From: DATEPR01 sp036503065
GTDB taxonomy: Bacteria > Actinomycetota > Actinomycetes > Mycobacteriales > Pseudonocardiaceae
Reading direction: 5' to 3'
Assembly (NCBI GenBank): GCA_036503065.1
Contig: DASXXM010000585.1
Coordinates: 1 to 14,123 of the forward strand
Length of the DNA: 14,123 nucleotides
How positions within the stretch are numbered: the first letter of the stretch is position 1; each line of letters begins with the position of its first letter. The notes under the pieces were generated by a model. That model did no database searches. It was not told the DNA's origin and was given only the letters and a program-made list of their open reading frames with translations. The position numbers and the translations under genes were made by a program. Positions 7,746 to 13,192 of the stretch are shown here, in pieces.

Positions 7746-7768
7746 GCCGCCGGTCCCACCCGGCCGTG

Positions 7769-7804
7769 ACGATCGGCTCGGTGGGGACGATAGGCTCGGT
7801 GGGG
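7769..7804 (+). repeat. Tandem 18-bp direct repeat upstream of the DinB/MDMPI gene
   Basis: Two adjacent 18-bp units (acgatcggctcggtgggg and acgataggctcggtgggg) differ at one base. The array ends 18 nt before the start codon of the next gene and lies 23 bp after the LuxR-type gene. TAGGCT at 7791-7796 could serve as a -10 element. It could be a regulator-binding array or a recent slippage duplication. Confidence 0.65.
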
Positions 7805-7822
7805 ACGTGGAACGGAGCCATC

Positions 7823-8440
7823 ATGGACACCTGGCAGCTCATCGAGACCGAACGAACCCGAACCGCGGACGCGTTCGCCACGCTGGGCGGTGCGGAATGG
7901 GACGCACCGTCCCTATGCGACGGTTGGCGCAACCGGGACACGCTGGCGCACATGGTGGCGACGGCTGAGCTGTCCACCGGCGGCTTCATCGGCGGCCTGG
8001 TCCGCAATGGATTCAACTTCAACCGCATGGTCGCGGGCGACGTCAAGCGGGTCGGCGCCGACGAGCCCGGCCAGCTGGTCAGCAGGCTGCGGGCGTCGGC
8101 ACCGAGCCACAGCCATCCGCCCGGCCCGGTCGCCGCGATGCTGATGGAGGTCGTGGTGCACGGCGAGGACATCGCGTTCGCGCTGGGCAGGACCATCGAT
8201 CACTCGCCGGAGGGGCTGCGCGCCGCCGCCGACTTCGCGAAGAGCGCGCAGCCGCTGGTCGGCTGCCGCAAGCGGATCGCAGGCCTGTCCCTGCACGCCA
8301 CGGACGTCGACTGGTCGACCGGCACCGGCCCGGAGGTGCGCGGCGCACTGGTGCCGCTGCTGCTGGCGATGTCCGGCCGCAAGGCGGTGCTGGACTCGCT
8401 GACCGGGGACGGCGTGGCCATCCTGCGCGAACGGGACTGA
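7823..8440 (+). CDS. Mycothiol-dependent maleylpyruvate isomerase-type (DinB-like) metal-binding protein
   Basis: This 205-aa protein matches the MDMPI N-terminal (DinB-like) domain family by size and sequence. It begins with WQLIETERTRTADAFATL, then has LCDGWRNRDTLAHMVATAEL and MEVVVHGEDIAFALGR. The His43, Glu109 and His113 positions (LAHM and E-x3-H) match the zinc-binding His-Glu-His triad of characterised mycothiol-dependent maleylpyruvate isomerase. The protein probably binds zinc and perhaps uses mycothiol as cofactor. Most family members are not maleylpyruvate isomerases, so the substrate is unknown. The ATG at 7823 is preceded by ACGGAG 5 nt upstream. The gene ends before a strong hairpin at 8510-8539. 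Confidence 0.9.
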   Translation: MDTWQLIETERTRTADAFATLGGAEWDAPSLCDGWRNRDTLAHMVATAELSTGGFIGGLVRNGFNFNRMVAGDVKRVGADEPGQLVSRLRASAPSHSHPPGPVAAMLMEVVVHGEDIAFALGRTIDHSPEGLRAAADFAKSAQPLVGCRKRIAGLSLHATDVDWSTGTGPEVRGALVPLLLAMSGRKAVLDSLTGDGVAILRERD

Positions 8441-8509
8441 CCGGTCAGCCAGGTCCGACACCGGCGGTGAGCGTGTTCCGCACGCCCGCCGCCACCTCGT
8501 CCGCGCGGG

Positions 8510-8539
8510 CCGGTCGACGGTCCTCCCACCGTCGACCGG
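8510..8539. terminator. Bidirectional terminator hairpin
   Basis: A 12-bp perfect stem (8510-8521 with 8528-8539, core cggtcgacggt) closes a 6-nt loop. It lies between the end of the MDMPI-type gene on the plus strand and the end of the small minus-strand ORFs, so it could stop transcription from both sides. There is no T tract. Confidence 0.7.
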
Positions 8540-8552
8540 GGCCCCTGCCGGT

Positions 8553-8612
8553 TCAGCGCACGAACAACGGCAGCAACACGACGAGGACGCTGACGATCAC
8601 ATGGGTCTGCAT
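8553..8612 (-). CDS. 19-residue hydrophobic micropeptide (putative)
   Basis: A 20-codon ORF (MQTHVIVSVLVVLLPLFVR, stop at 8553) starts at an ATG preceded by GGAGGTG, 6 nt upstream (8619-8625): one of the best ribosome sites in the window. Eighteen of its 19 third codon positions are G or C, as in real genes here. The peptide is one short hydrophobic segment with a basic end, suggesting a membrane-inserted micropeptide. It overlaps the end of the upstream small ORF by 16 bp, which suggests translational coupling, and ends 14 bp before the hairpin at 8510-8539. No known family is recognised; it could be a small membrane regulator or a toxin-like peptide. Existence is inferred from ribosome site, codon use and terminator context. 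Confidence 0.45.
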   Translation of the reverse strand: MQTHVIVSVLVVLLPLFVR

Positions 8613-8845
8613 GGTCCACACCTCCGTCCATCAACTGACGGCTCCCCATTGACGGAGAGCACGGACACCGCGGGCGCGACCGGGGCCTTCGACGGCGAAG
8701 GCGATGCCGCCTGGTAGCCGACCGCTATGCCGAGCACCATTCCGACAAGGACGCACCAGAATGCGATCCGGACCACGCTCGACACCGAACACAACACAGT
8801 CGTCACCGCCTCTTTTCCGGTACTCGCCCGCATACCGAAAAGCAT
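8597..8845 (-). CDS. Small single-pass membrane protein (putative)
   Basis: This 82-aa frame has one clear transmembrane helix (about residues 24-44, VVRIAFWCVLVGMVLGIAVG). It is followed by a Pro/Ser/Ala-rich outer segment and a Cys-containing tail (RRCGPC). The middle of the frame has GC-rich third positions. The ATG at 8845 has no good ribosome site; an internal GTG at 8806, preceded closely by AAGAGG, is a possible alternative start. It would be coexpressed with the micropeptide ORF that overlaps its end. No family is recognised; the predicted function is no more than a small membrane protein. Confidence 0.4.
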   Translation of the reverse strand: MLFGMRASTGKEAVTTVLCSVSSVVRIAFWCVLVGMVLGIAVGYQAASPSPSKAPVAPAVSVLSVNGEPSVDGRRCGPCRPM

Positions 8846-8931
8846 GAATCCAGACCCGACGGGACGGCCAGTGGTTTCCTGTTTCGTACTCCGGCCGGAC
8901 CTGGAAACACTCACTGACCGGTCTGGACAAG

Positions 8932-8962
8932 TTGACAGATACGTGCCAAATCCAGGTACAAA
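8932..8962 (+). promoter_or_regulatory. Candidate promoter for the gene at 9054
   Basis: A consensus -35 TTGACA lies at 8932-8937, followed after 19 bp by TACAAA (8957-8962). The spacer is slightly long. Transcription from it would give a leader of about 85 nt. A second -10-like hexamer, TAGACT (9009-9014), has no matching -35. Confidence 0.35.
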
Positions 8963-9053
8963 TCCGAACCACGGTGGCGAATCGGACCATGTCGACAGCG
9001 TGTCGCACTAGACTCGCGTCGCGCGACGGCGGATCTTGATCGGGAGGTGTCGC

Positions 9054-10037
9054 ATGAACGACATCGTGGCCGAACTGGTCGAGGAAATGAAGGCACTGCG
9101 ACGCGGCAGAGCCATTCTGGAAGGACGGATCGAGGACCGGATCGGGCGCGCATTGCGCGCGGCATGCGGGATACCGGACGGCGCGAGCTCGACCGAAATC
9201 CGGCGCGTTCTGGCCACCCGGCTGACCGAACTCGCCGACCAACTCCCGGACGACCTGCGCAAAGCCGTGCTGGCCGCATTCGCGTTGCTGCCGGACACCC
9301 GGCAACGGTTCTACCAGGAACGCGTGCGGTGGGTCGCCAATCAACTGGAACGCGACGAGCGAACCGCGCAACGCCGGATCAACGAGGGCATCGTGCACCT
9401 CGCGGAACTGGCCGCCGCGAGCATCGGCAGCCTGGATGGCAACGGCCACGGTGAACGCGGTCCGGCCTGGTACACCGAGAAGATCCGGGTGAGCCTGGTG
9501 CTGGACCAGCCGAACCCGGAGGCGTTCGAGTGGCGCCGGATCGTGTCCAACCGGGACGACCTGACAGAGCTCGACCTGGCGTTCACCCTGACCGCGCCGC
9601 AGGCACTCGACGCGACCCACCCGGCCCGGCTGGGGATCTCGATGCTCTACGGCGGCACCCTGGTGACGAAGGAAATGGCGGCCACGCGCCGGTTCTCGTT
9701 CGCCGTCGTGCTGCCCAAGCCGTTGGGTCGTGGCGAGCACGCCGAGTTCGCGCTGCGGTTCGTGGTGCCCGACGGCGAGGCCATGGAGCCGCACTACGTC
9801 TGCGTGCCACGGGAACGCTGCGTGCTGTTCGACCTTCGGGTGCGCTTCGACCGCGACCGGCCGCCGCTCAAGGTGTGGCAGTTGACGAAGACCTTTCAGA
9901 GCGACATCGACGACCCCGGCGGCCAGGGCGGCAGCGTGGCCCTGGACGCGGCAGGCGAACTGCACCTGCGGTTCGAGGAACTGCACCCCGGCTTCGCCTA
10001 CGGCGCACGCTGGGACGCGGCACCGGCAGCCGACTAA
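9054..10037 (+). CDS. Conserved-looking actinobacterial protein of unknown function
   Basis: This 327-aa protein was not matched to a named family. The ATG at 9054 has GGAGGT (9043-9048) 5 nt upstream. The N-terminal ~120 residues are helical and charged. The part around 88-117 (QERVRWVANQLERDERTAQRRINEGI) resembles a sigma-factor-like or helix-turn-helix recognition segment, as seen in some actinobacterial regulators. A short Gly-rich linker (about 127-137) leads to a second domain, about 140-327, beginning WYTEKIRVSLVLDQPNPEAFEWRRIV, rich in alternating hydrophobic residues and likely beta-sheet. No signal peptide or membrane segment is visible. It is followed 52 bp later by the polyprenol-phosphate mannose synthase gene on the same strand. 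Regulation by nucleic acid binding is a guess only. Confidence 0.85.
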   Translation: MNDIVAELVEEMKALRRGRAILEGRIEDRIGRALRAACGIPDGASSTEIRRVLATRLTELADQLPDDLRKAVLAAFALLPDTRQRFYQERVRWVANQLERDERTAQRRINEGIVHLAELAAASIGSLDGNGHGERGPAWYTEKIRVSLVLDQPNPEAFEWRRIVSNRDDLTELDLAFTLTAPQALDATHPARLGISMLYGGTLVTKEMAATRRFSFAVVLPKPLGRGEHAEFALRFVVPDGEAMEPHYVCVPRERCVLFDLRVRFDRDRPPLKVWQLTKTFQSDIDDPGGQGGSVALDAAGELHLRFEELHPGFAYGARWDAAPAAD

Positions 10038-10056
10038 CGCTCTGCTAGATTGATCT

Positions 10057-10082
10057 CTCCCTAATGTCCGGGACGCAGGGAG
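10057..10082 (+). promoter_or_regulatory. Ribosome-site-sequestering hairpin before the mannose synthase gene
   Basis: CTCCCT (10057-10062) is complementary to AGGGAG (10077-10082), the ribosome site of the next gene, with a 14-nt loop that itself contains gtccgggac. If formed, this hairpin would hide the ribosome site and lower translation. The stem is only 6 bp, so the effect is uncertain. Confidence 0.3.
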
Positions 10083-10089
10083 TGCTCAG

Positions 10090-10875
10090 ATGGCTGTTGC
10101 GCAGGACCGCGACCAGGTCGCGGTGGCGAAGACGTTGCCGAGCCCGTGGGCCGAGTCCCGGATCGCGGTCGTCGTGCCGACCTACAACGAGGCGGCCAAC
10201 CTGCCCATCCTGGCCGAACGGGTACTCGGCCTGCCACTGCCCAACCTGCGCCTGGTCATCGCCGACGACAACTCCCCCGACGGCACCGGCGCGCTCGCGG
10301 ACGAGCTGGCGACCGGCGCGGGCGACGACCGGATGGTGGTGCTGCACCGGAAGGCCAAGGAGGGCATCGGCCGGGCGCACATCGCGGGCATGGTCGAGTC
10401 GATGGCGCGCGGCGCGGACTTCGTCGTGCAGCTGGACGGCGACCTGTCCCACCAGCCGGAGACCATCCCGGAGATGCTCGGCACCATGCTGTCCACCGAC
10501 GCGGGCCTGGTGATCGGCAGCCGGTACGTGATCGGCGGTTCGCTGTCCGACCAGTGGGGCCTGTACCGCAGGCTGCTGTCCAGGGGTGGCAGCGCGTATG
10601 TGAACGCGATCATGCGGCTGGGCATCCGCGACACCACCGGCGGTTTCAAACTGTGGCGCCGCGATGTGCTCGAAGCGATCGACCTGGACCGCATCCGCAG
10701 CGACGGGTTCAGCTTCCAGATCGAGATGAACCACCGCTGCAAGCAACTGGGCCACAAGATCGTGGAGATCCCGATCCACTTCGAGGAACGCTACGCGGGC
10801 AGCAGCAAGATCAGCCTGCGCATCCAGCTCGAGGCGCTCAAGCTGCCGTGGCAGTTGATGTTCGACAAGAAGTGA
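10090..10875 (+). CDS. ppm1: Polyprenol-phosphate mannose synthase (DPM1/Ppm1 catalytic type, GT2)
   Basis: This 261-aa protein has the length and sequence of the soluble DPM1-like catalytic domain. It probably transfers mannose from GDP-mannose to polyprenyl phosphate to make the donor for lipoglycan or protein mannosylation outside the membrane. Motifs: VVVPTYNEAANLP (27-39), ADDNSPDGTG (58-67), the metal-binding DGD (116-118, QLDGDLSHQPE), GSRYV, then RDTTGGFKLWRR and FQIEMNHRCKQLGHKIVEIPIHFEER, the last two being strong DPM1 signatures. Unlike mycobacterial Ppm1 there is no fused N-acyltransferase membrane domain. The ATG at 10090 has AGGGAG 7 nt upstream. The gene ends 8 bp from the convergent tfoX-like gene. 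It is better matched to mannose transfer than the GT2 gene at 2014; the gene symbol follows homology only. Confidence 0.92.
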   Translation: MAVAQDRDQVAVAKTLPSPWAESRIAVVVPTYNEAANLPILAERVLGLPLPNLRLVIADDNSPDGTGALADELATGAGDDRMVVLHRKAKEGIGRAHIAGMVESMARGADFVVQLDGDLSHQPETIPEMLGTMLSTDAGLVIGSRYVIGGSLSDQWGLYRRLLSRGGSAYVNAIMRLGIRDTTGGFKLWRRDVLEAIDLDRIRSDGFSFQIEMNHRCKQLGHKIVEIPIHFEERYAGSSKISLRIQLEALKLPWQLMFDKK

Positions 10876-10883
10876 CCCGTCGG

Positions 10884-11225
10884 TCATCGTCGTTTGGTCT
10901 TCGCCGGTAGCGACCGAGCGCAGGACACGCCGCGAGCCACCCACGATTCGAGCTCGCTCTGCGCGTCCACGGCCGCGCTGTCGACCCGCAGCCAGCCGCG
11001 CATCTCCCGGCCACGCATCTCCATCGGCCGCACGTGCTCGTCGTCGACCAGGGTGTCCGTCTCGTCGGGATTCACCCGGACCAGCAGGCCCTTACCGGTG
11101 GCGGCCACCGACATGTTCCCGTTGATCAAAAACGCGAGGCCGCCGAACAGCCGCTGCTCAACGACGCCGGCCTCAGTGGCGACCAGTTCGCGGATCCGCT
11201 CGGCCAGGTCAAGATCGTATGCCAT
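10884..11225 (-). CDS. TfoX N-terminal domain family protein
   Basis: This 113-aa protein corresponds to a stand-alone TfoX N-terminal domain. It begins MAYDLDLAERIRELV and has RLFGGLAFLINGNMSV, the typical MFGG-like turn and strand, then LLVRVNPDE, then GREMRGWLRVD and a basic tail. TfoX domains regulate competence in proteobacteria, but stand-alone actinobacterial copies have no assigned role. The ATG at 11225 is chosen because the domain begins there; a GGGAGA about 11 nt upstream is a weakly spaced ribosome site. Longer in-frame starts up to 11363 would add a non-conserved N-terminus overlapping the divergent small ORF. It is convergent with the mannose synthase gene, 8 bp away. Confidence 0.88.
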   Translation of the reverse strand: MAYDLDLAERIRELVATEAGVVEQRLFGGLAFLINGNMSVAATGKGLLVRVNPDETDTLVDDEHVRPMEMRGREMRGWLRVDSAAVDAQSELESWVARGVSCARSLPAKTKRR

Positions 11226-11252
11226 GACCGGATTATCTCCCGACGAATATGA

Positions 11253-11281
11253 TTGACGCCAGTCCGATAATCGGAGATGAT
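11253..11281 (+). promoter_or_regulatory. Promoter with operator-like palindrome for the 42-codon ORF
   Basis: TTGACG (11253-11258) and GATGAT (11276-11281) are separated by exactly 17 bp. The spacer contains the perfect 13-bp palindrome tccgataatcgga (11263-11275), ideally placed for a repressor to block RNA polymerase. It lies between the leftward tfoX-like gene and the rightward small ORF and could control both. The -10 is only a fair match. Confidence 0.4.
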
Positions 11282-11316
11282 GCCAGGACACCGATCCCAG
11301 AAGCCGAGGAGTCACC

Positions 11317-11445
11317 ATGGCGAGCATGCGGGAGCGAGGGGCACGGGGCCAATACCCTGGCACCCCGATCGCTGCCGTGCGCTTGTCGGACCTCCCCGGC
11401 CGACCGGATCACAAGTGGCTGACCAGCACAGGTTCCCCACCGTGA
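11317..11445 (+). CDS. Small 42-codon ORF, unknown
   Basis: An ATG at 11317 with GAGGAG 5 nt upstream opens a frame of 42 codons (beginning MASMRERGARGQYPGTP) ending at 11445. A plausible promoter with a 13-bp palindrome lies 36 bp upstream and two hairpins follow at once, so it has the parts of a self-contained small gene. The peptide is basic, Gly/Pro-rich and has no membrane helix. No family is recognised. It could instead be a leader peptide or the truncated start of a lost gene. Codon use is less clear than in the large genes. Confidence 0.35.
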   Translation: MASMRERGARGQYPGTPIAAVRLSDLPGRPDHKWLTSTGSPP

Positions 11446-11461
11446 CGTAACAGACGTCACG
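11441..11461 (+). terminator. Hairpin over the stop codon of the 42-codon ORF
   Basis: CGTGACGT (11441-11448) pairs with ACGTCACG (11454-11461) around a 5-nt loop: an 8-bp perfect stem spanning the stop codon. It could be an operator-like palindrome or part of the terminator region just downstream. Confidence 0.4.
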
Positions 11462-11467
11462 TAAGGG

Positions 11468-11499
11468 AGCCGCCCGTCGGGGAACCGATCCGGGCGGCT
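11468..11499 (+). terminator. Rho-independent terminator
   Basis: AGCCGCCCG (11468-11476) pairs with CGGGCGGCT (11491-11499). The apical part folds further (tcgg-ggaa-ccga, a GNRA-type tetraloop). The stem is followed by ttcgctatttc, a T-rich tail unusual for this GC-rich genome. It is the best intrinsic terminator in the window and ends the small ORF transcript. Confidence 0.75.
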
Positions 11500-11598
11500 T
11501 TCGCTATTTCGTGCACCCAAATATCGGCGCTATTCAGTAAAGCGGCACGGTCCGCGAACTCGCGAATTGACGTGTTCGAGTCCGGCACCGATGCCGTT

Positions 11599-11670
11599 GC
11601 TCTCGTCGCCTTACGGCAAGGCAGCTGCTCGTCGAGCAGACCATCGCGGGTTCGACTCCCGCCGGGAGCG
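11599..11670 (+). tRNA. Divergent tRNA-Asp-like (GTC) gene or pseudo-tRNA
   Basis: A 72-nt cloverleaf can be drawn. The acceptor GCTCTCG pairs with CGGGAGC (one G-U); T8 is present; the D arm is GCCT-(7-nt loop with GG)-AGGC. The T arm GCGGG-TTCGACT-CCCGC is perfect and canonical, and the variable loop has 5 nt ending in C48. The anticodon arm is GCTGC-TCGTCGA-GCAGA, with an end mismatch (G27/A43) and C33 instead of the nearly universal U33. Read normally the anticodon is GTC (Asp), and the discriminator is G73, as in Asp tRNAs. CCA is not encoded. A terminator hairpin starts 2 nt later, arguing for an expressed RNA. TTGACG at 11567-11572 could be its -35. It may be a mobile-element tRNA, a decayed copy, or a tRNA-like RNA with another job. 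Confidence 0.5.
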
Positions 11671-11671
11671 C

Positions 11672-11701
11672 GGTTCCCCCCTTGCGGACCATGGGGGAAC
11701 C
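11672..11701 (+). terminator. Terminator hairpin after the tRNA-like gene
   Basis: GGTTCCCCC (11672-11680) pairs perfectly with GGGGGAACC (11693-11701) around a 12-nt loop. Its position 2 nt after the tRNA-like discriminator base is typical of actinobacterial tRNA genes. No T tract follows. Confidence 0.6.
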
Positions 11702-11720
11702 CTTGCGGGTGCGAGGGAGA

Positions 11721-11794
11721 CGGCAACCCGGTGGTTCTCCGGGGGTCGCCGGTCTGAGGCGATCTCTGGATCGGAGTTCTAGCAGCTCAGCGGC
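11721..11794 (-). repeat. Degenerate ~75-bp repeat, copy 1
   Basis: Read on the minus strand it begins GCCGCTGAGCTGCTAGAACT and continues through ccggcga and ggagaac blocks. By eye it aligns to copy 3 at roughly 70% identity with one gap. It lies just downstream of the tRNA-like gene's terminator. No function is known. Confidence 0.5.
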
Positions 11795-11991
11795 TATGTT
11801 GATGAAGCGTAGCTATCGCAACAGGTGTCGTGCAAGCCGGCTGGCCGGCCGTCAATCGACCGGGTGAACGCCTGAGGCTCGCGCATCCCGTGGACACGGT
11901 TCGGCGTGCGCCCTCCGTTCGGGTCGAGGACCCTGAACCATGGTGTCCAGGCGGCACGAATGAGGAGTCGACGGTGCCTCTGCAAGCATGA

Positions 11992-12120
11992 TTGTGCGAT
12001 AGCTATGGCGAGCCTGTCCGCGACGAGAGAACACATCATTGGCTGGGCGACACCAACGAGTACGTCCCCTACCTGCCAGAGACGCTGCGCAGCATCGCGG
12101 ACGGGACCCTCGGCGATTGA
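11992..12120 (+). pseudogene. Possible C-terminal gene fragment
   Basis: After an in-frame TGA (11989-11991) a 42-codon frame runs to a stop at 12118-12120 and ends WLGDTNEYVPYLPETLRSIA then DGTLGD. The composition (Asp, Glu, Tyr, Leu, Pro) resembles the tail of a globular protein rather than random frame. There is no ATG or GTG start with a ribosome site and no continuation is found upstream. It is read as the remnant of a lost gene; the family is unknown. Confidence 0.3.
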
Positions 12121-12162
12121 CTTGCATGCTAGGCCAGACCGCCCACCGGCAACCGGAGGATC

Positions 12163-12238
12163 AGAGCGTTCACCGCGACTCCTGCGGGTTCACCGACCAG
12201 TAGCGAACTCCGCGACGGAATCCCAGCAGCTCAGCAGC
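12163..12238 (-). repeat. Degenerate ~75-bp repeat, copy 2
   Basis: On the minus strand it begins GCTGCTGAGCTGCTGGGATT. It shares the GAGCTG-TGG-ATTCCG-CGC-GAG core and a tcggtgaac...ggag block with the other copies, but is more diverged. It lies about 50 bp downstream of the winged-helix gene's stop codon, in the same orientation as copies 1 and 3. Confidence 0.45.
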
Positions 12239-12286
12239 CACTCCGGGCACTGTCCGTGTCCGCGCTCAGGCCAACGCAAGGCGCAG

Positions 12287-13192
12287 CTAGTGACCGGTGA
12301 TGGCCTGGACGGCTTCGTTCCCCAGCGCGACCGCCACCGAAGCCGCAGCCGATGGCGCGGCCTTCGTCACCCCGGACATCAGCGCATCGACCAGCCGCTT
12401 GAGACGGCCGTGGTCGGGCGGCGTGGCCCCCACCGCCTCGCGCAACTCTGCGGCGTCCTTGTCAACGCCGGCTTGCTGCTCATCGGACAAGCCCAGCGTG
12501 GGCAACACTTGGCGGACGAAGTCGACGAAGTTCAGCAACGTCTTGGTGTCCACGCCGTTCGTGATCGTCTGCGTGACGTGATTGCTGGCGACGATGTTGT
12601 TGTTGCCCATGATGTGGGTGGTATTGCCGCTCTGCTGCCGGTTCAGGTAGTCCGACACGTTGCCTCCGAAGTCCATGACGCAATCCTGGCCGGCGGAGGT
12701 CAGGCTGGGCTTCACCGTGCCCGACCCGGCCTGATTGATATCTGCTGCTGAGATCAGGTTCTTTGCATGGAGGTAGCCGGCCGCTCGTCCGATCTCGGCC
12801 AGGGTGAACAGTTCACCACCGAGATACGCGTCGTCATCCAGGAGGAAGCTACTCCAGTCGGCAGGTGTCGTGCCGCGGTCTTCTTGCTGATGTAGCCAGA
12901 TCAACATCCGTCGCTGCAGGGTGCGCCCGCGGAATGCGGGGTCTTGCCGCTGCGTGCGGATTTTCTGAACAAAGGCGAGTCCGTCGGTGTTGAGCATTGC
13001 GCGGGTTGGGGTGTGAGTCGGGCTCACCAAGCCGCGAGCCGCGAGGTGCCGGATGAGCAACTCGGCACTGTCCTCGGGCATGTTGTTGGCGGTAACGAAC
13101 TCCTCAACATCGAGATGCTGAAGGCTGTTGCCGGTCTGGTCGTAGAGCCATTCCAGCAGGCGGACCGCGTGAAGATCGACATCGACGGCCAT
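12287..13192 (-). CDS. Tandem winged-helix protein with Asn/Gly linker and hydrophobic C-terminus, unknown
   Basis: This 301-aa protein is read from the ATG at 13192, preceded by TGAGGTG 7 nt upstream; longer starts (to 13276) lack such a site. Residues about 5-75 look like a winged helix (LHAVRLLEWLYDQ ... LIRHLAARGLVSP ... LNTDGLAFVQ). Residues about 93-175 look like a second one (LQRRMLIWLHQQ ... LHAKNLISA ... LTSAGQDCVMDFGG). A Gly/Asn-rich stretch with THIMGNNNIVASNHVTQ (192-208) follows, then a helical segment (about 217-276, VRQVLPTLGLSDEQQAGVDK). An Ala-rich hydrophobic terminal helix (about 277-299) completes it. Such wHTH-linker-hydrophobic layouts occur in uncharacterised actinobacterial proteins and recall stress or phage-defence sensors with a membrane-active end; this is inference. 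It is flanked by repeat copies 2 and 3 and divergent from the gene at 13527. Confidence 0.85.
   Translation of the reverse strand: MAVDVDLHAVRLLEWLYDQTGNSLQHLDVEEFVTANNMPEDSAELLIRHLAARGLVSPTHTPTRAMLNTDGLAFVQKIRTQRQDPAFRGRTLQRRMLIWLHQQEDRGTTPADWSSFLLDDDAYLGGELFTLAEIGRAAGYLHAKNLISAADINQAGSGTVKPSLTSAGQDCVMDFGGNVSDYLNRQQSGNTTHIMGNNNIVASNHVTQTITNGVDTKTLLNFVDFVRQVLPTLGLSDEQQAGVDKDAAELREAVGATPPDHGRLKRLVDALMSGVTKAAPSAAASVAVALGNEAVQAITGH

Larger units (their letters stand above)
11702..12286. other. Gene-poor stretch with remnants
   Basis: About 585 bp without a convincing intact gene. It contains repeat copies 1 and 2 and one 42-codon gene-like fragment (11992-12120). Other open frames are short, lack ribosome sites and show no family resemblance. 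The look is that of decayed or rearranged accessory DNA. Confidence 0.5.

Noticed and set aside
11571..11590. A second T-arm-like string (gtgttcgagtccggcac) just before the tRNA-like gene
   Set aside because: The five-base T stem does not pair and no acceptor or D arm can be drawn upstream, so it is not called a tRNA or an attachment-site remnant.
11906..12751. A 281-codon plus-strand frame spanning the gene-poor stretch and the winged-helix gene
   Set aside because: Its second half is a shadow of the winged-helix gene and the first half lacks a ribosome site and motif-like sequence.
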